Source of the DNA: CAYTPE01 sp964439885
GTDB lineage: Bacteria > Patescibacteriota > Patescibacteriia > Magasanikbacterales > GWA2-37-8
Length of the DNA stretch: 26,851 nucleotides
NCBI GenBank assembly: GCA_964439885.1
Contig: CAYTPE010000007.1
Location: 1-26,851, forward strand
Direction: 5' to 3'
Shown here: one piece after another, positions 20,249-26,851 of the stretch
How the letters are laid out: each line of letters starts with the position of its first letter
Position numbering within the stretch: the stretch's first letter is position 1
Program-made: the position numbers and the translations under genes
The notes under the pieces: model-generated
Seen by the model: the letters and a program-made list of their open reading frames with translations, nothing else
What the model was told of the DNA's origin: nothing
Databases searched by the model: none

Positions 20249-20704
20249 TCAGTTTCCCGCATTCGAGGGAATATAAATTTTTTTTGTATACCCAAAAAGT
20301 TTTTCAAAAATAATTTCGATCTTGGTTGGTTTTAAACAGTACCATTTTCTTCCTTTATTCATAAAATCACTTTCTTGCTGGGGGGCAGGCTTTTTTCGCT
20401 TGGTTTGCAGCAGTATTGCCAAATCCAATCTGGTTTCTTGTAATTCTGTGGCCACACCCTCTATCTGCAAACCTTCGTCTAGGCCATCAGGGCTATTACT
20501 AAGAGTAATAGTGGCAGCAATTTTGTTGTTTTCCCTAATTGCTACAGAATGACGTAATGTTGGATGCGATAACCAATAAAGATTGTAGTGAGTGTCAAAC
20601 ACATAGATAAGGTCGCAAGCCCAGGGGCCATTTTTATCAGCAGTAGCCAACGTCATTACATAACCTTTGCTGAGAATTGTAGAAATAATTTCTGTTTCGT
20701 TCAT
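20249..20704 (-). CDS. Pyridoxamine 5'-phosphate oxidase-like (PNPOx-fold) protein
   Basis: The 151-residue protein has the split-barrel flavin/F420 fold: MTLATADKNGPWACDLIYVF (the first strands, with the conserved ATxxxxGxP/WA type start), LYWLSHPTLRHSVAIRENNK, then KIAATITLSNSPD, GLQIEGVATELQ and a C-terminal YCLKPTKIEIIFEK. This matches short general-stress or nitroreductase-like members rather than the true PdxH, which is longer. The cofactor and substrate are not readable. It is divergent from the YecM-like gene with 52 bases between the two starts. Confidence 0.85.
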   Translation of the reverse strand: MNETEIISTILSKGYVMTLATADKNGPWACDLIYVFDTHYNLYWLSHPTLRHSVAIRENNKIAATITLSNSPDGLDEGLQIEGVATELQETRLDLAILLQTKRKKPAPQQESDFMNKGRKWYCLKPTKIEIIFEKLFGYTKKIYIPSNAGN

Positions 20705-20756
20705 AATTTTATTAAAGGTAATTTGAGCTTTACTAAGTAAGGAGAAATATGAGAAA

Positions 20757-21293
20757 ATGAAGATACCTTACATATCATGGTCTATGACATCCCAAACATT
20801 CTTTAGTAACAGCTTAGATAAAATAGAGCTTTTTAATGAATTTGTCTACCAATATAGTTTAGAAGACATAATTATTTCCGACCATTTTGGTTATAAGTGC
20901 TCCTCTGCCAAAGAATTTGAGATTCTGCGACACATGCTTGAGATCAGCGCTCGGTTTGTCTACCAATCAATAATCTCTGAGCGCCGAATCGCGATCATAA
21001 AATTGGTTGAACCAATTAAAACGCATTGCGGTGATTTATGTTACTTTGAACTTGCAGATCAGAAGCCGGACAATAGCCAAAAAGGCGGTTTTGATCATCT
21101 GGAATTTTTTCCAAAGATAGGCACAGTGGAGAATCTTGTTTCTGCATTACGAGATCAGGGTGTCGCTGTGACTAAATCAGAGCGCCCTCACCATGTTACG
21201 TACGATATTAAGGTGTCTGAGGATTTCAAACTTCGCATTGAAACAGAGAGTCTGCTGTCAAAAATTGTAAGAGAAGAAATAAAAATTATGTAG
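20757..21293 (+). CDS. YecM-like VOC-superfamily protein
   Basis: The 178-residue protein resembles E. coli YecM, a metal-binding vicinal-oxygen-chelate type fold. Segments IISDHFGYKCSSAKEFEILR, ISERRIAIIKLVEPI, LCYFELADQKPDNSQKGGFD and HLEFFPKIGTVENLVSAL align in order with YecM, including the two His (DH and FDHLEF) and Glu positions that could hold a metal. The reaction is unknown. A good AAGGAG site at 20739-20744 is 12 bases before this ATG but only 4 bases before a three-codon frame (20749-20760) that ends over it. Confidence 0.75.
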   Translation: MKIPYISWSMTSQTFFSNSLDKIELFNEFVYQYSLEDIIISDHFGYKCSSAKEFEILRHMLEISARFVYQSIISERRIAIIKLVEPIKTHCGDLCYFELADQKPDNSQKGGFDHLEFFPKIGTVENLVSALRDQGVAVTKSERPHHVTYDIKVSEDFKLRIETESLLSKIVREEIKIM

Positions 21294-21330
21294 GTTGAAT
21301 TCAGTCTAAAATATATACGGTTGATACAAA

Positions 21331-21352
21331 AATACTGCATTTGAGCAGTATT
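21331..21352. terminator. Bidirectional intrinsic terminator between the YecM-like gene and tRNA-Gly
   Basis: AATACTGC (21331-21338) pairs with GCAGTATT (21345-21352), with A-run and T-run on the two sides. It serves the tRNA on the minus strand and the plus-strand gene ending at 21293. Confidence 0.85.
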
Positions 21353-21365
21353 TTGTGTTTATTTG

Positions 21366-21437
21366 AGCGGGTGACGGGAGTCGAACCCGTGTCACCAGTT
21401 TGGAAAACTGGGATAATAGCCGTTATATGACACCCGC
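21366..21437 (-). tRNA. tRNA-Gly, anticodon UCC
   Basis: The minus strand folds as a full cloverleaf. The acceptor stem is GCGGGTG/CACCCGC, the anticodon arm CCAGT-TTTCCAA-ACTGG gives anticodon UCC (codons GGA/GGG), and the T arm contains GGTTCGACTC. The discriminator base is U, as expected for bacterial glycine tRNA. No CCA is encoded. The ordinary UCC anticodon, with TGA used as stop elsewhere, argues against a recoded UGA=Gly code. Confidence 0.95.
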
Positions 21438-21514
21438 CTCTTCGCCCTTGCGGGCTACGCGGCGTACACTCAGCTACACTGCTGACCATGCGGCTGAAAC
21501 TAAACGGTAGAAAG

Positions 21515-21543
21515 AGTATAGTCAAAAAAAGATAGGTGGTCAA
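21515..21543 (-). promoter_or_regulatory. Promoter of tRNA-Gly(UCC)
   Basis: On the minus strand TTGACC (21538-21543), 17 bases, TATACT (21515-21520). The start near 21508 gives a leader of about 70 nt that must be removed from the tRNA. Confidence 0.7.
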
Positions 21544-21552
21544 GCGGCACTC

Positions 21553-21581
21553 TTGCCGCGGGCAGTATCTTTCGCTATACT
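21553..21581 (+). promoter_or_regulatory. Promoter of the ECF sigma factor gene
   Basis: TTGCCG (21553-21558), 17 bases, TATACT (21576-21581). A GCGGCA-CTCT-TGCCGC palindrome (21544-21559) covers the -35 box and is a possible operator. The leader is only about 12 nt. Confidence 0.65.
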
Positions 21582-21599
21582 AGCGGTGGTTTACCAATT

Positions 21600-22175
21600 A
21601 TGGACCAATCACACTACAACCAAGCCATTCGTGACGTGCAAGCCGGTAAAACGGAGGCTTTTGGCGTACTGTATGATGCTTTTGCAAAACCTATTTATAA
21701 CTTTGTCTACTATAAAACACACCATAAAGAAACCGCAGAAGACTTGGTGAGCCAGATATTCATGAAGGCGTTATCGAGCATACGATCATACAATAGTGAC
21801 AAAGGACCATTTTCGGCATGGCTCTATCAAATCGCTCGTAACCAAGTAATCGACCACTACCGCGCGGTGAAGCCAGCGTTCGATATCGAAGACGCGTGGG
21901 ATATTGGCGACAATAGTAATATCGAGCGTGATTTTGATGTGCGAGAACAGCTCGCGACCGTACAGACATATTTGCGCACGCTTTCGGCCGAACAGCGTGA
22001 TATTGTGATCATGCGCGTGTGGCAGGAAATGTCCTATGCTGAAATTGCCGCTAGCCTTGGTAAAACCGAAGCGAGCTGCAAGATGATGTTCAGCCGAACG
22101 ATTGCCAAGCTGCGTGAAGAGATTCCGGTAGCCGCCCTTGCTCTGCTCATGTTGTTCGACGCGCTGCGCCCATAA
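21600..22175 (+). CDS. ECF-type RNA polymerase sigma factor with hydrophobic C-terminal tail
   Basis: The 191-residue protein has sigma region 2 at about residues 20-90 (FGVLYDAFAKPIYNFVYYKT, SAWLYQIARNQVIDHYR) and region 4 at about 115-170 (LSAEQRDIVIMRVWQEMSYA, EIAASLGKTEASCKMMFSRT). Regions 1 and 3 are missing, as in ECF sigmas. It directs RNA polymerase to a special promoter set, often for envelope stress. Residues about 172-187 (PVAALALLMLFDAL) are strongly hydrophobic, unusual for a soluble sigma, and may touch the membrane or a partner. The next gene encodes a membrane protein 40 bases downstream. Confidence 0.9.
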   Translation: MDQSHYNQAIRDVQAGKTEAFGVLYDAFAKPIYNFVYYKTHHKETAEDLVSQIFMKALSSIRSYNSDKGPFSAWLYQIARNQVIDHYRAVKPAFDIEDAWDIGDNSNIERDFDVREQLATVQTYLRTLSAEQRDIVIMRVWQEMSYAEIAASLGKTEASCKMMFSRTIAKLREEIPVAALALLMLFDALRP

Positions 22176-22215
22176 CGATGTTACACGTTTCGTTTTGTTC
22201 CGTATACCTGTATAT

Positions 22216-22836
22216 ATGAACCAATTCATTCAGGAAATTCTTATCGACTTGTATAGCCTCGACCCTGTATTTAAACAACACGAAGCGGATGTAGTGCGTC
22301 TCGTCGAAGCCCTCATTAAAGCCAAACCTGATACCAAATTCGACAATCAATTCGCCGCTCGGCTACGCGCTTCGCTCCTCGCCAGCGCCGTGCCGGAAAA
22401 AAAACGCTCCATCGTGAACGGTTTTTTTAGTCAGTTCAGAAAAATGATGGTGACTTTTGTGGGCAGTGCCGCTGTGGTGGCGGTCGCACTTTTACTGCTC
22501 ATTACCACACAGCGTGCAGAACGCAGCTTGCCACCGCATACGATGAGCCTGCCAGCTGCCCCCGCCGCTGAGCCGCTTGATGCGCCTGCGCCAGCTGGCC
22601 CTGCAGACGGGTATGAGCCGTCAAAGCCATTGCAAGATGAAAATGAAAACGCGAAAATGCAATATGGGGCAGCCGGTGCATCTGTTCAAGATCTTTCACA
22701 ACAGCCAGTAGGAGGTCAAACTACCAATGTAACCGCTCCACCCGTGCTCATGACCACAACGAATTCCCCAACGAGTTCCGCCTCGACAAGTACGGCGCCA
22801 ACAACCAGTGTATACGGCGCGGCAGCTCCCCGATAG
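22216..22836 (+). CDS. Single-pass membrane protein, probable anti-sigma partner
   Basis: From the ATG at 22216 (MNQFIQEILIDLYSLDPVFK) the protein has 206 residues. The cytoplasmic part (1-75) is helical (HEADVVRLVEALIKAKPDTK, FDNQFAARLRASLLASAV). One membrane helix lies at about 78-97 (VTFVGSAAVVAVALLLLITT). The outer part is low in complexity, rich in Pro/Ala, then Thr/Ser (APAPAGPADGYEPSKPLQ, TNSPTSSASTSTAPTTSVYG). There is no zinc-type HxxxCxxC anti-sigma motif. The anti-sigma role is inferred from position after the sigma gene and from topology. An upstream frame start at 22138 overlaps the sigma gene and is rejected. A terminator follows. Confidence 0.68.
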   Translation: MNQFIQEILIDLYSLDPVFKQHEADVVRLVEALIKAKPDTKFDNQFAARLRASLLASAVPEKKRSIVNGFFSQFRKMMVTFVGSAAVVAVALLLLITTQRAERSLPPHTMSLPAAPAAEPLDAPAPAGPADGYEPSKPLQDENENAKMQYGAAGASVQDLSQQPVGGQTTNVTAPPVLMTTTNSPTSSASTSTAPTTSVYGAAAPR

Positions 22837-22840
22837 AAAT

Positions 22841-22873
22841 AAAACACAAGGTACAATAATACCTTGTGTTTTT
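22841..22873 (+). terminator. Intrinsic terminator of the sigma factor operon
   Basis: ACACAAGGTA (22844-22853) pairs with TACCTTGTGT (22860-22869), followed by a T-run. Confidence 0.88.
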
Positions 22874-22891
22874 ATATACATGATGTATAGT
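22864..22891 (+). promoter_or_regulatory. Probable promoter of mscL
   Basis: TTGTGT (22864-22869), 16 bases, TATAGT (22886-22891). The -35 box lies in the right arm of the preceding terminator. A small hairpin, AGTGTT-TTT-AACACT (22895-22909), lies in the leader. A second TATAGT abuts the ATG and is too close to be the -10. Confidence 0.45.
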
Positions 22892-22914
22892 AACAGTGTT
22901 TTTAACACTATAGT

Positions 22915-23328
22915 ATGAGTCTTATCAAAGAATTCGAAGAGTTTGCTGTCAAAGGCAATGTCATTGATTTGGCAGTCGGCGTGATCATCGGCGGCGCATT
23001 CGGTAAAATCGTTTCGTCGGTGGTCGCTGACATCATCATGCCGCCGATCGGCGTGATACTTGGCGGGTATGACTTCAAAAGTTTGAGTATTGTTTTGAAA
23101 AAAGGAGTAAACGGTGCGCCGGACGCAGTGTTGACGTACGGCAGCTTTTTACAGAATGTCGTCGATTTCCTTATCGTAGCCGTTGCGGTGTTTATGTTCG
23201 TGAAAGCCATAAACACCATGAAAAAGAAATTTGAAAAAGAAAAATCAACCGAACCAGCAGCGCCACTACAGCCATCACCCGAAGTGATGCTTCTGACCGA
23301 AATACGGGATGCGTTGAGAAATAAATAA
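22915..23328 (+). CDS. mscL: Large-conductance mechanosensitive channel MscL
   Basis: The 137-residue channel starts with the normal S1 helix MSLIKEFEEFAVKGNVIDLA. TM1 reads VGVIIGGAFGKIVSSVVADI, then IMPPIGVILGGYDFKSL. A periplasmic loop (LKKGVNGAPDAVLTYG) follows, then TM2 (VVDFLIVAVAVFMFVKAINT) and the C-terminal helical bundle (TEIRDALRNK). The pentameric channel opens on membrane tension and releases solutes in osmotic downshock. Length and motifs are normal. A terminator follows directly, then the P-type ATPase gene. Confidence 0.97.
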   Translation: MSLIKEFEEFAVKGNVIDLAVGVIIGGAFGKIVSSVVADIIMPPIGVILGGYDFKSLSIVLKKGVNGAPDAVLTYGSFLQNVVDFLIVAVAVFMFVKAINTMKKKFEKEKSTEPAAPLQPSPEVMLLTEIRDALRNK

Positions 23329-23334
23329 AATGGT

Positions 23335-23360
23335 AAACCAGCCAAAGGGCTGGTTTTTTG
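23335..23360 (+). terminator. Intrinsic terminator of mscL
   Basis: AAACCAGCC (23335-23343) pairs with GGCTGGTTT (23348-23356), followed by TTTTG. Confidence 0.9.
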
Positions 23361-23370
23361 TTTACTACTT

Positions 23371-23399
23371 TTGTGCCCGCAGCGCGTACGTGATAAAAT
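23371..23399 (+). promoter_or_regulatory. Promoter of the MgtA-type ATPase gene
   Basis: TTGTGC (23371-23376), 17 bases, TAAAAT (23394-23399). The start near 23406 leaves a leader of about 7 nt before the ATG at 23413, too short for the long regulatory leader known for E. coli mgtA. Confidence 0.55.
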
Positions 23400-23412
23400 A
23401 AACACATTAAGT

Positions 23413-25896
23413 ATGGATACAAAAAAAATAAGCGACCCAACACACATTACGGGGCTGACCGAACATGCCGCTAAAGAGCGGTTGGTTCAGTATGGTAAAA
23501 ATCAGCTGGTGCGGCCACAGCGCGTGCCGGTCTGGAAAAAATTGGTTCGAAATTTTACTAACCCACTCGTGGCGGTGTTGTGCGGCGCGGCCTTACTTTC
23601 TGCCATTTTCGGTGAAGCTAAAAGCGCTCTACTCATCATCATTATTATTCTATTTAGCACGCTGCTCAATTTTTATCAGGAGCATAAATCCAGTCGTGAG
23701 GCGGAAAAATTGCAGGAGAAGCTCTCTCTGACCGCCACCGTCGTGCGCGACGGAGAGCATAAAGAGATAAACGTCACACTGGTAGTACCAGGCGATGTGG
23801 TGTTTCTCTCGGCGGGAGATGTCGTGCCTGCCGATGGAACCGTAGTATTTTCGGAAGATTTATTCGTGAATGAAGCAGCGCTAACGGGGGAAAGTTTCCC
23901 AATTGAAAAGGAAATAAACAAAACCGCCTGTGCCGGTACTATTGTGGTATCCGGATCAGGCTATATCAGCATTACGTCCACCGGGGCACATACTGAGTTG
24001 GGGAAAATCGCGCATGCCATGGAAGAGCCGACGACGCTCACGGCATTCGAAAAAGGCGTCAACGCTTTCGGTATGTTGATAGTCAAAACATCGGCCATGA
24101 TTGTGCTGCTCGTTTTTTTGATCAATACGTTTAAACCAATTTTTTCCCATCTTGCCATTACACGTAGCTCACTGATAGAGTCATTCCTCTTTGCGCTCGC
24201 GATCGCGGTGGGCCTCACTCCGGAACTTCTCCCGATGATCATGAGTATCAATATGTCCAAAGGGTCGCTGCGTATGGCTAAAAAAGGAGTAATAGTAAAA
24301 AGACTGAATGCGATTCCCGATTTCGGCAGTATTGATATTTTATGCACCGATAAAACCGGAACTCTCACTGAAGACAAAATCACCCTCGTCACCTATCTCA
24401 ATGTAGAAGGCCAGACCTCAGATGATGTGCTCAGGTGGGCATATCTCACGAGTGCTTTTCAAACCGGGCTCAAAAATCCACTTGATGACGCTATTTTGGA
24501 TTTTAAACATGTGAGTAAAAATGGGTACAAAAAGGTGGATGAAATTCCGTATGACTTTGAGCGCAAGCGCCTATCAGTCGTGGTTGCCAAAGGCAGCGAA
24601 CACATGCTCGTCACGAAGGGGCAGCCGGAAGAAATACTCAAAATATGTGGCACGTATTTGGACAAAGGCACCGTGTCTAAGTTGAGCGAACACTTTCTAA
24701 CCGGGTTTAAAAAAGTGTATGATGGGCTGAGTCGCGATGGTTACAAGACGCTCGCCGTAGCGTACCGCGCCGTACCGGCCAAAGAAACACCATATTCCGC
24801 CAAAGAAGAAATCGCCCTGACGCTGCTCGGCCTAATCGGGTTTTATGACCCACCCAAGGCAACCGCCGCCAAAACGCTCCAAGATTTAAAACGATACGGA
24901 GTCGATGTTAAAATTATTACGGGGGATAACGAAGTGGTAACGAGCAAGGTGTGCACCGAGCTTGGTCTAGGTGTCGCGGGGGTGCTCACTGGCGAAGAAG
25001 TGAGCGTGCTCTCTGACGCCGCACTTGCACATAAAGCCGGTAACGCCACTATTTTCGCTCGATGCAATCCGGAACAGAAAAAGCGCATTATTGGCGCTTT
25101 GCGTTCACAGCATCACGTCGTGGGGTACTTGGGTGATGGCATTAATGACGCGCCGTCTCTCAAAGCGGCGGATATTGGCATCTCGGTAAGCAACGCGGTA
25201 GATGTGGCCAAAGAGTCGGCCGATATTATTTTGAGTCACAAAAGTTTGCGCGAACTCACCGAAGGCATTATTGAAGGAAGAAAAACGTTTGGCAATACGA
25301 TCAAGTATCTGATGATGGGGTTGTCGTCAAATTTTGGTAATATGTTTAGTCTGATCGCGGCGGCACTCTATTTACCATTTTTACCAATTTTGCCATATCA
25401 GGTACTGCTCAACAACGCTCTCTACGATTTGTCGCAGACAACACTGCCATCTGATCGGGTTGACGAAGAGTATGTACACAAACCAAAACAATGGGACGTG
25501 CGATTTATGAAACGGTTTATGATCGTGTTTGGCCTGATCAGTTCGATATTCGACCTCTTAACATTTTATTTTCTGTATAGCCACTTTCATTTGCCCGCCG
25601 CCGCTTTTCAAACCGGGTGGTTTGTGGAGTCACTCGCGACGCAGACACTCGTCATCTACAGTATTCGTACGAGACGATTGATTTTTCGTTCTCGGCCGAG
25701 TATGTACGTCATACTTACTACCATCACGATCGTGGCGCTCGGCTTCGCGGTGCCGTTTACATTCCTCGGAGCCTATTTTGGATTCCAGCCGTTACCCCAC
25801 ACAGTACTTATCACCATCGGATTGTTGGTAACAGGATACCTGGTATTGGTTGAAGGAGTGAAACACTGGTTCTATCGTCAAGCGACGCATTATTGA
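23413..25896 (+). CDS. mgtA: P-type ATPase, Mg2+-translocating (MgtA/P3B) type
   Basis: From the ATG at 23413 (MDTKKISDPTHITGLTEHAA) the protein has 827 residues, a little shorter than E. coli MgtA. The order is: cation ATPase N-domain, A-domain with TGES at 158-161, TM4 region (AIAVGLTPELLPMIMSINMS), P-domain DKTGTLTED with the phosphorylated Asp at 313, the N-domain, hinge GDGINDAP at about 574-581, and C-terminal membrane helices. LTPELLPMI matches the P3B Mg2+ group, not the PEGL Ca2+ pumps. MgtA imports Mg2+ using ATP. The upstream frame start at 23371 lies in the promoter. The last 7 bases overlap the convergent gene. Confidence 0.9.
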   Translation: MDTKKISDPTHITGLTEHAAKERLVQYGKNQLVRPQRVPVWKKLVRNFTNPLVAVLCGAALLSAIFGEAKSALLIIIIILFSTLLNFYQEHKSSREAEKLQEKLSLTATVVRDGEHKEINVTLVVPGDVVFLSAGDVVPADGTVVFSEDLFVNEAALTGESFPIEKEINKTACAGTIVVSGSGYISITSTGAHTELGKIAHAMEEPTTLTAFEKGVNAFGMLIVKTSAMIVLLVFLINTFKPIFSHLAITRSSLIESFLFALAIAVGLTPELLPMIMSINMSKGSLRMAKKGVIVKRLNAIPDFGSIDILCTDKTGTLTEDKITLVTYLNVEGQTSDDVLRWAYLTSAFQTGLKNPLDDAILDFKHVSKNGYKKVDEIPYDFERKRLSVVVAKGSEHMLVTKGQPEEILKICGTYLDKGTVSKLSEHFLTGFKKVYDGLSRDGYKTLAVAYRAVPAKETPYSAKEEIALTLLGLIGFYDPPKATAAKTLQDLKRYGVDVKIITGDNEVVTSKVCTELGLGVAGVLTGEEVSVLSDAALAHKAGNATIFARCNPEQKKRIIGALRSQHHVVGYLGDGINDAPSLKAADIGISVSNAVDVAKESADIILSHKSLRELTEGIIEGRKTFGNTIKYLMMGLSSNFGNMFSLIAAALYLPFLPILPYQVLLNNALYDLSQTTLPSDRVDEEYVHKPKQWDVRFMKRFMIVFGLISSIFDLLTFYFLYSHFHLPAAAFQTGWFVESLATQTLVIYSIRTRRLIFRSRPSMYVILTTITIVALGFAVPFTFLGAYFGFQPLPHTVLITIGLLVTGYLVLVEGVKHWFYRQATHY

Positions 25897-26675
25897 AGTG
25901 TGTAGTGAAGACTGTTGTTTCGTTTGGAGAAGATAATCTTGGTGGGGCGATTGGGAATGGTGACTTTGGCGCTAACAGACACCGATTCGTTTTGTGCGTT
26001 TGAAGCTGACCCTGAGTTTGTGCCCGCAAGCGACGCATCCATCCAATAGTCGCCCGGGATCATCGGCATAGTCGTCGTAGCCTTTAGTATTTCCGGACCA
26101 TAATTAAAACTAACTGTGAGTAACTCCGGATGAGTAATGCTTCGGTTGTACGACATCGTCACTGGTACTTTAAGAGCGGCCACTTTCTTTTGAACCAGCT
26201 GATCGATAGCCGATTCAACGGCGTTCATTACTTCGCCACCATTTTTTTTGTAGGTGACGCCACTGCCTAGATCTTTGGAAATATTGTTGGCCCCCCACCC
26301 GACCGAAACAGTACCGCCCGCACCGTCGTAGACCAGTTCACTTTTCCAAGTGACACGTTCAAAATGTTTTTGCTTGAAGACCGCATACAGACGATCCAAT
26401 TCTTCGGGAGTAACCGAAAAAGATACTTTGGTTTCTGTCCCGCGCATATAGCTGCGCGAGTAGCTTTCGCGCTCGGAAAGGTATACATCAAATCCATCGC
26501 CGAGCATGCCACCGCCAAATGAATAGGTAATGCGTATGTCCGATGGACGTTTGTTTGGCATGGCTACACCACGATATGCCCCCTCGACACCAGCGGTCGT
26601 TTTGGCGTACAGAAGCGTACCTACCAATATAACGAGTAAAAGTAACACGATTCCTAAAAGCAATTTTTTATTCAT
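25890..26675 (-). CDS. Membrane-anchored or secreted protein, unknown function
   Basis: The 261-residue protein has an N-terminal anchor or signal (MNKKLLLGIVLLLLVILVGT, to about residue 24). The rest is extracytoplasmic and mostly beta-strand in character: ITYSFGGGMLGDGFDVYLSE, FSVTPEELDRLYAVFKQKHF, TVSVGWGANNISKDLGSG, KLVQKKVAALK-like helix, then TIPNRPTKIIFSKRNN. There is no cysteine pattern and no catalytic motif I recognise. The promoter CTGACA-N17-TATACT sits upstream. It is tail-to-tail with the MgtA-type gene with a 7-base overlap. Confidence 0.75.
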   Translation of the reverse strand: MNKKLLLGIVLLLLVILVGTLLYAKTTAGVEGAYRGVAMPNKRPSDIRITYSFGGGMLGDGFDVYLSERESYSRSYMRGTETKVSFSVTPEELDRLYAVFKQKHFERVTWKSELVYDGAGGTVSVGWGANNISKDLGSGVTYKKNGGEVMNAVESAIDQLVQKKVAALKVPVTMSYNRSITHPELLTVSFNYGPEILKATTTMPMIPGDYWMDASLAGTNSGSASNAQNESVSVSAKVTIPNRPTKIIFSKRNNSLHYTLQ

Positions 26676-26700
26676 AGATATTTATAGTTATGTTTATATA

Positions 26701-26729
26701 AGTATAGCATTTTGCCGTGCGTTTGTCAG
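26701..26729 (-). promoter_or_regulatory. Promoter of the gene at 25890-26675
   Basis: On the minus strand CTGACA (26724-26729), 17 bases, TGC-TATACT extended -10 (26701-26706 for the hexamer). The leader is about 20 nt. Confidence 0.6.
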
Positions 26730-26739
26730 ACGCAGCTGG

Positions 26740-26767
26740 TTGACAAAAAAAATAGATAGGGTATAAT
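26740..26767 (+). promoter_or_regulatory. Promoter of tRNA-Gly(GCC)
   Basis: TTGACA (26740-26745), 16 bases, TATAAT (26762-26767), both consensus hexamers. The start near 26774 gives a 37-nt leader. Confidence 0.8.
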
Positions 26768-26810
26768 GGTAAACACTCAAAAGAGTACGAACAAAAAACT
26801 CAAAAGTAAC

Positions 26811-26851
26811 GCGGTAGTAGTTCAGTTGGCTAGAACGTCTCCTTGCCAAGG
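26811..26851 (+). tRNA. tRNA-Gly, anticodon GCC, 5' part (cut by the window edge)
   Basis: The sequence starts GCGGTAG, with D arm AGTTCAGTTGGCTAGAAC and anticodon arm TCTCC-TTGCCAA-GG. The anticodon is GCC (codons GGC/GGU). The T arm and 3' acceptor strand lie beyond 26851. Confidence 0.9.

Noticed and set aside
21301..21543. Minus-strand 80-residue frame
   Set aside because: It runs through the tRNA-Gly gene, its promoter and its terminator.
1..26851. Alternative genetic code (UGA as glycine) as in some Patescibacteria
   Set aside because: TGA ends fur, the ABC ATPase and the P-type ATPase genes at expected lengths, and both glycine tRNAs have ordinary anticodons.
1..26851. CRISPR array, rRNA, prophage or integrase
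   Set aside because: No regularly spaced repeats, no rRNA sequence and no recognisable phage or recombinase gene were seen.

Overview
The window reads as part of a small-genome, probably monoderm bacterium of the Patescibacteria (Candidate Phyla Radiation). The grounds are: short intergenic spacers, an S6 protein with the long acidic C-terminal tail seen in that group, a PilB-type pilus ATPase, many short signal-peptide or single-membrane-segment proteins of unknown function, and a MacAB-like export operon without an outer-membrane partner. The phylum assignment is inferred from protein character only; no rRNA is present. The genetic code looks standard: TAA, TAG and TGA all end genes, and both glycine tRNAs have ordinary anticodons (UCC and GCC).

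Region 1 (1-3950), translation and pili. A partial pilB runs off the left edge and is divergent from an rpsF-ssb-rpsR cluster that has a structured leader. Then come epmA (EF-P lysine ligase) and efp, the enzyme next to its substrate. Spacers in this cluster are made of short iterated palindromic words, and the same kind of filler occurs inside epmA.

Region 2 (3930-6670). A protein with a C-terminal phosphohistidine (PEP-utiliser mobile) domain is divergent from two overlapping TrmB-like regulators, with a palindrome in the shared promoter region.

Region 3 (6670-11270), envelope and housekeeping genes: a small acidic protein, a DUF1294 membrane protein, a GT4 glycosyltransferase, a YtxH-like protein, a secreted CAP-domain protein, a membrane-anchored hypothetical protein and msrB.

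Region 4 (11290-17660), transport. A minus-strand operon encodes an HlyD/MacA-like adaptor, a MacB-type ATPase, a FtsX/MacB-type permease and a small secreted DUF5666-like protein. Upstream on the same strand lie a YibE/F-like membrane protein, a ZIP metal transporter and a small secreted protein.

Region 5 (17700-19430) is the most unusual part. A Fur-family regulator and a divergent gene with the look of an outer-membrane beta-barrel share a control region with three copies of an 8-1-8 palindrome (ATGCAACT-N-AGTTGCAT type) placed around two near-consensus promoters. The barrel gene, and a coiled-coil membrane protein gene on the other side of fur, are clearly GC-richer than the rest. The second is interrupted by an in-frame amber codon. 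This looks like acquired DNA under metal control.

Region 6 (19430-26851): a membrane-anchored hypothetical protein whose leader can fold into a pseudoknot, a PNPOx-like protein, a YecM-like protein, tRNA-Gly(UCC), an ECF sigma factor with a membrane protein that may be its anti-sigma factor, mscL, an MgtA-type P-type ATPase, a secreted hypothetical protein, and the 5' part of tRNA-Gly(GCC). No insertion sequence, CRISPR array or rRNA was seen.
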